A stretch of 64,000 bases of DNA from Dysgonomonas sp. BGC7 (lineage in GTDB: Bacteria; Bacteroidota; Bacteroidia; Bacteroidales; Dysgonomonadaceae), in NCBI RefSeq assembly GCF_001261735.1, contig NZ_CVRP01000010.1:395562-459561 (forward strand), in the 5' to 3' direction. Positions 9,407-17,646 of this stretch are shown piece after piece. The notes under the pieces were generated by a model, which worked only from the letters and a program-made list of their open reading frames with translations, was not told where the DNA came from and did no database searches. The first letter of the stretch is position 1. Each line of letters begins with the position of its first letter. The translations under genes were made by a program, and so were the position numbers.

Positions 9407-12397
9407 TTAGAATTCTACATTTACTCCAAACACAAACGATTTGCTATGAGGATAAGTACCCCAGTCGATACCTTGTATGTACCCCTTATTGCTTTGGTTA
9501 CCCCACTGATTGACTTCCGGATCCATGCCCATATAGCTTGTCCATGTAATAAGATTAGTTGCAGTAAAATAAGGTTGTAACTTATTAACACCTAGTTTCT
9601 TTAAGAAATTATTCCTGAAGTTATAAGACAATGTTATATCTTTTACTCGCAAGTAGCTTCCATCTTCTACGAAGTAGCTGGAATTTTTAATATTGAAATT
9701 TGCTTTTGGCACATCGGTTATCTGTCCCGGAACTCTCCAACGTTTAAGAACACGGGTAGACTGATTTAACCCATCGAACATACCTTCTGTTTCCATTCTG
9801 GAAGCATTGTAAATATCGTTACCATAAGATCCTTGTATAAATACACTCAATGTAAGATCTTTCCACGAGAATGTATTTGTCATACCAAATGTGAAATCAG
9901 GATTAGGATCTCCAATGTATGTTCTATCACCTACATCTTCTCTTCCATTACCATTCACATCTCTATAAATCAAATCTCCGGTTTCAGGATCAACACCATC
10001 ACTTATGTATCCATAGAATCCACCGATAGGTCTGCCCGGCTCATTTCTAACAACATTCTCATTGATCTGATCACTTGTTCTTGCATCTTCATATATTTTC
10101 TTTAAAGCCAATTTCTCCAATCTATTCTTGTTGAATGAAATATTGAAATCGGTATCCCAAGAGAAAGTACCTATTAGGTTTTTAGAACTCACTGCAAATT
10201 CAAAACCTTTATTAGTCATCTCTCCTTCGTTACGTTTGATAGAGGTGGCAAACGTGGCTCCAGCAGGCAATGTTACATCCATAAGCATGTCTGTAGTCCT
10301 CTTATAGTAATAGTCCATTGTCACGGTCAACCTATTCTTAAGTGCAGTAATATCTAACCCTACATTTGTTTGTGTAGTAGTTTCCCATGTTAAGTCGGTT
10401 GTACGAAGACTTTTCATTTCAACACTTGGTACTACATGCTCATCTCCAGCTTTGGTATAATCCTGCCTTACAATCGAATAATTAGAATAGTAAGAGTAAT
10501 CATCTATTCCCGACTGATTTCCTGTCTGACCCCAGCCTCCACGTATTTTAAGGTCATCGAGCCACTCCAAGTCTTGCATAAAACTCTCAGATGACATACG
10601 CCATGCGGCAGAGAATGAAGGGAATGTTCCCCAACGATGATCGGGATGCAGCTTCGAAGATCCGTCAGCACGCACATTAGCAGTGAATAAGTATTTACTG
10701 TCGTAGTTATAAGCTACGCGCCCGAAGTAAGACATAATCCCCCATTGGCTTCCGCTAGATCCTGTATTATTCCATGTAATCTTATTTGCAGCATTCAATG
10801 TCTGTATAGAGCCATTGCGATAGTGAGAGCCATATATCCAACTATTAGTATAATCCGAATCGGTATATGAAGTACCTGCCATTCCTTCTACGTTATGCTT
10901 ATTGAAAGATTTAGTATAAGTCAATACGTTATCAAAAACAAGTATTGTATTCATATTGCGAAGATCAGAACCTTCTCCATACTGATTCCTGCCCCATGCT
11001 GTAGTAATAGGATCTAAGAATGTAGTTTCTATTGCATTGCGACGGTCTAACGTAAATGACGATTTCATTGTCAATTCGGGCATAAATTTAAACAACAAGT
11101 TTCCGGAAGCTATCAGACGATTTTCTTTCTTCTTATTATTCTTACTCCTCTCCATATTTTCGAGCGGAGATGTGATATTAACACCATTGAACTCTGTGTT
11201 GTATTGATTTGGATTGTTCACATCCCAAATAGGGGTATAAGTTGGTGTATTGATAACGGAAAGCACTACTCCCCCTCGATTAGAACCGAAACCTTGTATC
11301 AATCCATTACTTACATTGTCAGAGTAAGACACATTGGCACTCACTGTAAGCCATTTACGAATATCACTTTCAAGATTTGCTCTGAAATTATATCTTTTGA
11401 AGAATGCAGAGTTAAGCGTTCCTTTTTCATCTAAGTATCCTGCCGAAAGGAAATATCTGGTTTTCTCATTTCCATCCGAAACTGATACCTGATAGCTTTG
11501 CATAGTTCCAGTCGAATAAGCTTCATCGAACCAATTAGTCTGGTCTGTAAGTCCATCGGGCAAAGACACTGCACCTATTTCTTTCTGTAGCTCTACATAT
11601 TGGGCAGTATTGATCGGTTTTATTTTTTCCGAAACTTTATTAAGGGTTAGCTGTGCATTGAATGAAATCTTTGCATTTCCTTTTTCTCCTGCCTTTGTTG
11701 TAATAATAATTACTCCGTTAGCTGCACGAGACCCATATATAGCCGCAGACGAGGCATCTTTCAGTATTTGTATACTAGAGATGTCGTTAGGAGAAAGGAA
11801 ATTAATATTATCCACAGGAACTCCGTCTACAACATAAAGAGGGTCATTACTTCCATTAATAGAAGTTGTACCACGAACACGAATAGACATTTCTGCTCCG
11901 GGCGTACCATTCGGAGACATGACAGAAACTCCGGCAGCTTTACCTTGAATAGCCTGTCCGGCCGAAACGATAGGACGCTGTTCGAGATCTTTAGTAGATA
12001 CAGACGATATAGCTGTAGTTACATCTTTGCGTTTAGCTGTACCATACCCGATAACAACAACTTCATCTAAAAGTTCTGATGATTCATTTAGCTTGATATC
12101 TATCTTTTCCGAATTAGCTGTTACTTCAACAGACTGATATCCTACGTAAGAAATAGATAATATAGTTCCACGCTGTACATTCAGGCTGAAAACACCGTCA
12201 TAGTCAGTTACAGTACCACTACCGGGCAAGTTTTTGGGTACAACAGAAACTCCAATAAGGCTTTCGCCTGTTTTTGCATCTGTTATTGTCCCTTTTACAG
12301 ACATAGTTTCCTGACTATAGGCAGGAATAGTTAATAATGCAGTCATTAACAACATCCATAACCTGAAAATTAATTGCTTTTTGAAGAGATGCTTCAT
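9407..12397 (-). CDS. SusC/RagA-family TonB-dependent transporter (PUL1)
   Basis: Outer-membrane TonB-dependent oligosaccharide importer of 996 aa. Signal peptide 1-29 (ending PAYSQ), carboxypeptidase-regulatory-like domain at about 32-105, the TonB-box-like LDEVVVIGYG near 110, a plug domain (RPIVSAGQAIQGKAAGV, YVVDGVPVDN, LKDASSAAIYGSRAANGVI), then the 22-strand barrel ending in FVFGVNVEF. There is no N-terminal STN domain, which agrees with the absence of an adjacent sigma/anti-sigma pair; the neighbouring regulator is a TPR/HTH membrane protein. First gene of PUL1, with a TAnnTTTG-type -7 element about 107 nt upstream. Confidence 0.96.
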   Translation of the reverse strand: MKHLFKKQLIFRLWMLLMTALLTIPAYSQETMSVKGTITDAKTGESLIGVSVVPKNLPGSGTVTDYDGVFSLNVQRGTILSISYVGYQSVEVTANSEKIDIKLNESSELLDEVVVIGYGTAKRKDVTTAISSVSTKDLEQRPIVSAGQAIQGKAAGVSVMSPNGTPGAEMSIRVRGTTSINGSNDPLYVVDGVPVDNINFLSPNDISSIQILKDASSAAIYGSRAANGVIIITTKAGEKGNAKISFNAQLTLNKVSEKIKPINTAQYVELQKEIGAVSLPDGLTDQTNWFDEAYSTGTMQSYQVSVSDGNEKTRYFLSAGYLDEKGTLNSAFFKRYNFRANLESDIRKWLTVSANVSYSDNVSNGLIQGFGSNRGGVVLSVINTPTYTPIWDVNNPNQYNTEFNGVNITSPLENMERSKNNKKKENRLIASGNLLFKFMPELTMKSSFTLDRRNAIETTFLDPITTAWGRNQYGEGSDLRNMNTILVFDNVLTYTKSFNKHNVEGMAGTSYTDSDYTNSWIYGSHYRNGSIQTLNAANKITWNNTGSSGSQWGIMSYFGRVAYNYDSKYLFTANVRADGSSKLHPDHRWGTFPSFSAAWRMSSESFMQDLEWLDDLKIRGGWGQTGNQSGIDDYSYYSNYSIVRQDYTKAGDEHVVPSVEMKSLRTTDLTWETTTQTNVGLDITALKNRLTVTMDYYYKRTTDMLMDVTLPAGATFATSIKRNEGEMTNKGFEFAVSSKNLIGTFSWDTDFNISFNKNRLEKLALKKIYEDARTSDQINENVVRNEPGRPIGGFYGYISDGVDPETGDLIYRDVNGNGREDVGDRTYIGDPNPDFTFGMTNTFSWKDLTLSVFIQGSYGNDIYNASRMETEGMFDGLNQSTRVLKRWRVPGQITDVPKANFNIKNSSYFVEDGSYLRVKDITLSYNFRNNFLKKLGVNKLQPYFTATNLITWTSYMGMDPEVNQWGNQSNKGYIQGIDWGTYPHSKSFVFGVNVEF

Positions 12398-12503
12398 AAA
12401 TACATGATATTAAATTTAAGAAATACTTTATTGAATAATAATATATGCGAGCATGAATGGTTAGTATTTCGAGGCTTGCCAACATATAATATTATCCGCA
12501 ATT

Positions 12504-12511
12504 CAAATGTA
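12504..12511 (-). promoter_or_regulatory. candidate Bacteroidetes -7 promoter element for PUL1
   Basis: On the minus strand the sequence reads TACATTTG, an exact TAnnTTTG match, 107 nt upstream of the SusC ATG. I see no TTTG at the expected -33 spacing, so the call rests on one box and its position. Confidence 0.35.
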
Positions 12512-12554
12512 TCATGTTATTAAGCCTCTTTTCTTTACAGTATGCAAAAAAGTA

Positions 12555-12596
12555 TTAAAAATAAAAATCAACACACAGTCCATCAGTATGTTGATT
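12555..12596 (-). terminator. terminator after the PUL1 regulator gene
   Basis: AATCAACA (12566-12573) and TGTTGATT (12589-12596) form a perfect 8-bp stem. On the minus strand the stem is followed by a long T-rich tract. It lies 45 bp past the regulator stop, isolating that gene from susC. Confidence 0.6.
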
Positions 12597-12640
12597 ATTT
12601 ATTTAACATTAAAAAAGTACTAAAAATGTATTGAATTATT

Positions 12641-14260
12641 TTACTTATTCAGCTTAATAGTACCTATTTTTTTTACAATTTCTTCAAATTCATCGCGCGA
12701 TCCGGCAGCTTTGTTCCTTACTCGGGTGCGATAGTTATACACAGTACGTAAAGAGTATCGTAAGAAATTAGCTATTTTCACACTATCGGTAATTCCTAAG
12801 CGTATTAATGCAAAAATCCTTAACTCGGTATTAAGTAATTCTCCTGGTTTAAGATGTATTTGTTCGCTGGGCATAAGCAAAGTATTGAATTCTTCTATAA
12901 ACGAGGGATAAATATTAAGAAAGACCGAATCGAAATTATGAAACAGTTCTTCGAGCTCAGTGTCAATCAATGTCCTTGACTTTATCATCGTAAAAAGATC
13001 TTCCAATTGATTATTCTTAGCCTTATTATTCAAGCTCTTACGGTAGTTTTCAAGTTTATCGACATACTCTGAGCATTGATCAAAAAAACGAGCTATATAT
13101 TCCTCTTTCACAAGGTTAGCTTCTTCCAGATTGCTATTCGTATCTTGTAGATCTTTATTAAGTTTTACAAGCTCCATATTAGTACTGTGAAGTTGTTTTC
13201 TTATCATAGAAAGCTTCTTCATTTGTTTATAAATGAATATGGTACCCAAAAGTAGAGCCAAGGATAATACACTAATAAAAAAGAGATATGTTTCAAGTTT
13301 TTCTTTCTGAATTTTCTCCTTTTTCAAATATGTAGAATTTATGATCGGATAGAACTCTGAACTCTCAATAGTACGGTATCTCACATTGCAAAAGATAGCA
13401 TCTTCTATCGCCGATTGAATAAAACGATATGCCTTGTCTATGTCGCCCAACTCGTAGTATGTGAGTGCTAAATTCTGGAAAGAGGCATTGTCTTTAATAC
13501 AATTTGTAATATCAGATATAGCGGATATTGAGAAATACTTTTTCTGTAGTTCCATATTACCCTGTTCTTTATATGTATAACCTAAAAAATAGGCTATGAG
13601 GGCACGATTGGGATTGTCGTCGGTAGTTTTATCTAATAAGTCTTTAAATAGTTGAGTTGCCTTTTCCTTTTTCTGATCATATAGCTCTTTAGTAGCATAT
13701 TCTATTTGATATTCTAATGATTGGGGATCTAAAACAAGTAATAATGAATCTCGATAATAACCACTTCGTCTATAGTATTTTTGTTCTTTATTACTCAATG
13801 CATAATGTGAATAGAAAGCATTACAGGTTCTATAATATTCAGGAATCAGTTTTGATGGTATTTTATCTTTCTTTATTTTATCTAAAATCTCTTTAGCCTC
13901 TATATACATGCCTTTGGTAGAATATAACCATGCCAACTGAAGCTCAGTTTCATACTGAAGTTCCATATTCCCTATTTCTTTCACTATATCTCTATTTTTT
14001 AAAATATAGTGTACGGCAGAGTCTGTCTTGAACTTCTTATATTCTAAATAAAGCTTCTGATATGTATCATAGAGTTGTGTTGATGATAGATCATGAAGAG
14101 TCAGAAATTGCTTTAAACCTAAAATACGCTGTTCTTTTTCATTTACATAAAGACCTTTTTTAGACATTACCTCATCTAATCTAATCATTATAGAATCTTT
14201 AGATCCGGCAAATGAAGCAAGATATGAACCTAGAAAACAGATCAATAAAATATTCTTCAT
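12641..14260 (-). CDS. TPR membrane-anchored HTH regulator (DUF6377-like), PUL1
   Basis: Probable one-component transcriptional regulator of PUL1, 539 aa. An N-terminal signal sequence (MKNILLICFLGSYLASFAG) is followed by a periplasmic helical region with TPR-like repeats (about 50-300), one membrane helix at 325-345 (LFFISVLSLALLLGTIFIY), a cytoplasmic coiled coil (about 348-390) and a C-terminal LuxR-like HTH near 475-520. The sequence TELRIFALIRLGITDS followed by TVYNYRTRVRNKA is typical of a family I know next to susC genes (DUF6377). The topology would let a periplasmic sugar signal reach a DNA-binding domain without phosphorylation. It has its own terminator at 12555-12596. Alternative: an orphan envelope regulator unrelated to PUL1. 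Confidence 0.8.
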   Translation of the reverse strand: MKNILLICFLGSYLASFAGSKDSIMIRLDEVMSKKGLYVNEKEQRILGLKQFLTLHDLSSTQLYDTYQKLYLEYKKFKTDSAVHYILKNRDIVKEIGNMELQYETELQLAWLYSTKGMYIEAKEILDKIKKDKIPSKLIPEYYRTCNAFYSHYALSNKEQKYYRRSGYYRDSLLLVLDPQSLEYQIEYATKELYDQKKEKATQLFKDLLDKTTDDNPNRALIAYFLGYTYKEQGNMELQKKYFSISAISDITNCIKDNASFQNLALTYYELGDIDKAYRFIQSAIEDAIFCNVRYRTIESSEFYPIINSTYLKKEKIQKEKLETYLFFISVLSLALLLGTIFIYKQMKKLSMIRKQLHSTNMELVKLNKDLQDTNSNLEEANLVKEEYIARFFDQCSEYVDKLENYRKSLNNKAKNNQLEDLFTMIKSRTLIDTELEELFHNFDSVFLNIYPSFIEEFNTLLMPSEQIHLKPGELLNTELRIFALIRLGITDSVKIANFLRYSLRTVYNYRTRVRNKAAGSRDEFEEIVKKIGTIKLNK

Positions 14261-14457
14261 AGTAATTCTTTTTGGGTCGGGCTAACTAAATATTATATGA
14301 AAACACCAATAGAAATTAGGAGGCACTAAGTTACTATTTTTTTTACCGGAAAGAAAATAAATAAAGTCCCCTTCAGTACAAACAGAGGGACAATTCTATA
14401 ATATTAGAAATTTCTCAATTATGTGAATATATAGGCTGAAATATTTCCAATAATATC

Positions 14458-14496
14458 AAAAGACCTCGTAACAAGTTATTTGTTATGAGGTCTTTT
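14458..14496 (-). terminator. strong rho-independent terminator after the nagX-like gene
   Basis: AAAAGACCTC (14458-14467) pairs with GAGGTCTTTT (14487-14496) and GTAACAA with TTGTTAT (one G-U pair), giving a 17-bp stem with a 5-nt loop. It lies 28 bp past the stop codon at 14524 and probably ends the PUL2-side transcript. Confidence 0.88.
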
Positions 14497-14523
14497 ATGT
14501 CTTGACTCCTTTAAGAGACAGTC

Positions 14524-15678
14524 TTATATTTTTATATAAATTTTCCTTTTATATAGTATATATCCTACAAACCAAGCTATTGTAACAAATAAAAGAGCAT
14601 AGATAAAAGATCCTAAATCGTTGCCAAATACCGGTTGCAGTATAGCTTCGAAAAGATATTCCTTAAAGCTTATAATAGTCTGATCGAAAGAAACATATAT
14701 ATGCTCGATCAATATAGCCATTACTCCTGCCAGTACATATATAAACAATGGATTTACACCAAAAGATTCGAATGGTACACACCATTTTTTATATCCTTTT
14801 ACATCTATTATCCATATCAGTAGTGCCAATAATGTAGCCCCCATACCACAAGTGATAAGCGCATATGTAGGAGACCAGATTTTCTTATTTATAGGGCAGC
14901 CATAACTAAGCAAATATCCAAGAAAAAATAGTGATGCACCAATAATAAATAAATACAACATCCGCTGAGTATTATCTTTCTTTTCCATCAATACTCTCCC
15001 ACAGCAAAACCCAATAAGCACATGGCATATAGATGGAATAGTACTAAGTATTCCTTCAGGATCGAGACCAAACTCTTCAAACATATGATTTGTACCAAGT
15101 ATGCTTTGATCTACAACAGCAAGGATATTGGTTTCACTAATTTCAAACCCATCTCCTAGTATCAGAATCAAAAAATAGATCAACAATGAGGCTCCAATAA
15201 TATATGGTATATACCTATGATTAAGAAGTATAGCCACTAGCGAAGCTATTCCATAAGTAATGGCTAACCTTTGCATAACACCAAGTATTCTGAGGTGCTC
15301 GAAGTTGGTTATAGACCTCAATAAGCGTTCCCCCATACCAAGACCATCATTAGCCAGATGATGAAAAGTTGCAAAAGATACAGATAGCCACGACAAACCC
15401 AGCCCGATAAGGAATATAATACAGGTACGCTTTACAATTTTCTGTAGTAGCGATTGACTAAACTGAAAATCATATTTACGCAACGAAATAAATGTAGATA
15501 TCCCCATAATGAACATAAAAAATGGAAATATGAGGTCGGTTGGAGTTAACCCATGCCAAACAGCATGACGCAATGGCGTATAGATATGTTCCCAGCTACC
15601 GGGATTATTAACCAATATCATCCCGGCAATAGTAATCCCTCTAAGTATATCTAGCGATAATAAACGATCTGATTTCAT
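14524..15678 (-). CDS. NagX-like inner-membrane acyltransferase (HGSNAT/DUF5009 type)
   Basis: Polytopic membrane protein of 384 aa related to heparan-alpha-glucosaminide N-acetyltransferase and bacterial NagX proteins. The N-terminus SLDILRGITIAGMILVNNPGSW, the WHGLTPTDLIFPFFMFIMGI block and the H at the end of helix 2 are characteristic; about ten hydrophobic helices follow. Bacterial members cluster with N-acetylglucosamine genes, and here it lies beside two GH20 hexosaminidases, so transport or modification of amino sugars at the inner membrane is the likely role; the exact reaction is not established for the bacterial family. The 314-bp gap upstream carries a pair of inverted repeats, one ending 16 bp before this ATG, so expression may be switched separately from PUL2. 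Confidence 0.82.
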   Translation of the reverse strand: MKSDRLLSLDILRGITIAGMILVNNPGSWEHIYTPLRHAVWHGLTPTDLIFPFFMFIMGISTFISLRKYDFQFSQSLLQKIVKRTCIIFLIGLGLSWLSVSFATFHHLANDGLGMGERLLRSITNFEHLRILGVMQRLAITYGIASLVAILLNHRYIPYIIGASLLIYFLILILGDGFEISETNILAVVDQSILGTNHMFEEFGLDPEGILSTIPSICHVLIGFCCGRVLMEKKDNTQRMLYLFIIGASLFFLGYLLSYGCPINKKIWSPTYALITCGMGATLLALLIWIIDVKGYKKWCVPFESFGVNPLFIYVLAGVMAILIEHIYVSFDQTIISFKEYLFEAILQPVFGNDLGSFIYALLFVTIAWFVGYILYKRKIYIKI

Positions 15679-15693
15679 TTAAACAATATATTT

Positions 15694-15986
15694 TATCTAT
15701 GGAGCTATTTCAGAGAATAATAAAGCGAATCTGAAATTGACTTTATCTGAAATATCTCGTTAGTCTAGTTTCTGTAAAATGCAATTTTAACTAAAACCTG
15801 ACAAAGTTGTACATTTTTTCTCTTGTTTTTGCATTCGTCATCTGCTCTTTCTCAATTTGTCTGTACACCTGTATATTGATAACTTTTGTCATTTTTTACA
15901 ATAAATTTTTACTCGGCGTAAGCATCATCAAAACAGTTGATTCGTATGACTGTTAAGACCGTTTCTCTAAAAGAGCTCCATAGATA
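15694..15986. repeat. 293-bp segment bounded by 24-bp inverted repeats; possible invertible promoter
   Basis: This segment fills nearly all of the gene-free stretch 15679-15992. The left arm is 15694-15717 (begins TATCTATGGAGCT, ends AGAGAA) and the right arm is 15963-15986 on the opposite strand. They match at 22 of 24 positions, with a 245-bp interior. The left arm ends 16 bp upstream of the nagX-like start codon; the right arm ends 6 bp past the GH20 stop codon. The interior is non-coding and holds a promoter-like sequence directed away from nagX. This layout resembles Bacteroidales invertible promoters flipped by a site-specific recombinase. Other readings are a MITE-like element (no clear target duplication seen) or a long-range RNA stem. 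No recombinase gene is in the window. Confidence 0.6.
15856..15888 (+). promoter_or_regulatory. promoter-like sequence inside the inverted-repeat segment
   Basis: TTTG at 15856-15859, then 21 nt, then AACTTTTG at 15881-15888, which matches the Bacteroidetes TAnnTTTG -7 box at 7 of 8 positions. It faces right, toward the 3' end of the GH20 gene. If the segment inverted, it would face the nagX-like gene. Confidence 0.35.
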
Positions 15987-15992
15987 TATCTT

Positions 15993-17633
15993 TTAATCTA
16001 CAAACTGTGGTGTACGTGTAGTGAATCCACTATTGTTCAACCACGTAAGGTGCCAAGGCAAACGAGTAGTAAAGCTCGACCAATCCCGAGTACTACCCCA
16101 TGCCAATTCAGAAAAAGCTTGAAGAGAAGGGAAGACATGTTCTCCAAATTTTGTTTCATTGGGAATCATTTCTGTCCAAACACAAGCCTGAAAGCCTAGA
16201 ACATTACTTTTTACTATCCCCTTAAAGTCTGGTTCGAATTCAAATTCATACAAAGATTGCAGCAAATCATCGGAAGGAGTTGCACTAAAGTAAAAATGTC
16301 CCCACTCCATAAATATCATTGGATATCCTTGTTGAGTAATTTGTGCTGCCTGATCGGGCAACCAATTTCTCCAATAAGTATATGTAAGATTTTGAGGATC
16401 TGACGGAAGGAAAGAATCATCCCAAACCATTACCTGTTTGCCTTTTACTTCTTTTGTATAATCAGCCATTTTCTTTATAAAATAGTTTTGAAGTCCATCT
16501 TCGTCACCCAATTCTTCATCTTCTATTAGTTGTTGACAACGTTCACATTTTTTCCATATATCTTTTTCTACTTCATCGCCTCCAATATGAAAATGTTTAC
16601 TTGGAAACAAATCAGCGACTTCCGATATTATATCTTGTATGAATGGATAGTTTTCAGTTTTGCCTGCACATATAGGATATGAAAATTCTTCGCCCCATCC
16701 TGCTTCGCCGGTACAAGATAACTGAGGAAAGGCTCTTATAGCTGCAGAGAAGTGTCCTGGCATATCAATTTCCGGAATAACTTCTATTCCACGTTGTGTT
16801 GCAAACTCAATAAGTTCTTTCATCTGTGCTTGTGTATAATACCCTCCATACTCGTTTCCCGAACGTATAAAGCGAGAATCTATTTCATAAGTTGGATCAG
16901 TTTTAGCCAGTTCTATGCATTTTTTATCATATTCGTCGAAAGGACGCCAAGCTCCTATTTCGGTTAGAGCAGGATATTTTTTTATTTCAATACGCCATCC
17001 CTGATCATCTGTCAAATGCAATTGTAGTTTATTTATTTTATACAAAGACAAGCAGTCTACCAATTTTTTAAGATAATCCATAGTAAACATATGACGAGCC
17101 AAATCTATATGAAATCCTCGCCAAGCTTTTTTAGGAGCATCAGATAAAGTTAGAGTAGGTATGCTTTGCTCTCCGGCAGCAGAAGGCTTATTCTGCAACA
17201 AAATTTGTCTCATAGTCTGGATTCCCCATAGCAGACCTGTATTTGTACTATAATAAATACTACATCCCGAATCGTCAACAGAAATTCGATACCCCTCTTC
17301 TGCTAAACTATTTTCTTTAAAAACACGTATAAAAGCACTGCCATTATCAGTTTTACTTGGTTCACCAGATATGCCTTTCAAAGTCTCAGTAAGCAATTCT
17401 GCTCCTATTTTATTTATATCCTTACTTATAGTTGCATTAGCAGGAATAGCGATATTCGTTCTGCCATGAGTCAACGATTGTGGTAAAGGGATCAATGAAA
17501 CCCTACTCACAGTAAGATTACTCTTTATATTGGTCGAATCATCGTCGGAACATGATAGCACAGTAAATGCCTGTAGTCCCAAGAAAATGAACAATAAACT
17601 CCTTTTCAAGATTAAAGTATATTTCTTTTTCAT
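15993..17633 (-). CDS. GH20 beta-N-acetylhexosaminidase lipoprotein
   Basis: Family 20 exo-hexosaminidase of 546 aa releasing terminal beta-GlcNAc or beta-GalNAc by substrate-assisted catalysis. Lipobox ends at C28 (FTVLSC), followed by SDDDST. An N-terminal GH20b domain (about 43-165) precedes the TIM barrel: WRGFHIDLARH at 171, HLTDDQGWRIEI at 206, PEIDMPGH at 287 and HIGGDEVEKD with the catalytic D353-E354 pair. The WMEWGHFYF and ACVWTEM blocks near the C-terminus are also typical. It lies 13 bp downstream of the second GH20 gene. It lacks the CHB_HEX domains of its neighbour, suggesting a division of labour between substrates or locations. Confidence 0.93.
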   Translation of the reverse strand: MKKKYTLILKRSLLFIFLGLQAFTVLSCSDDDSTNIKSNLTVSRVSLIPLPQSLTHGRTNIAIPANATISKDINKIGAELLTETLKGISGEPSKTDNGSAFIRVFKENSLAEEGYRISVDDSGCSIYYSTNTGLLWGIQTMRQILLQNKPSAAGEQSIPTLTLSDAPKKAWRGFHIDLARHMFTMDYLKKLVDCLSLYKINKLQLHLTDDQGWRIEIKKYPALTEIGAWRPFDEYDKKCIELAKTDPTYEIDSRFIRSGNEYGGYYTQAQMKELIEFATQRGIEVIPEIDMPGHFSAAIRAFPQLSCTGEAGWGEEFSYPICAGKTENYPFIQDIISEVADLFPSKHFHIGGDEVEKDIWKKCERCQQLIEDEELGDEDGLQNYFIKKMADYTKEVKGKQVMVWDDSFLPSDPQNLTYTYWRNWLPDQAAQITQQGYPMIFMEWGHFYFSATPSDDLLQSLYEFEFEPDFKGIVKSNVLGFQACVWTEMIPNETKFGEHVFPSLQAFSELAWGSTRDWSSFTTRLPWHLTWLNNSGFTTRTPQFVD

Positions 17634-17646
17634 AAACTATAATGGT

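Noticed and set aside
15793-15893. Mirrored GACAAAGTT and AACTTTTGTC inside the inverted-repeat segment
   Set aside because: They differ by an inserted T, and only the right-hand copy has a TTTG at promoter spacing; probably chance.
15694-15986. Insertion sequence or MITE reading of the inverted-repeat segment
   Set aside because: No transposase, no clear flanking target duplication and no second copy in this window. I keep it as a secondary hypothesis only.
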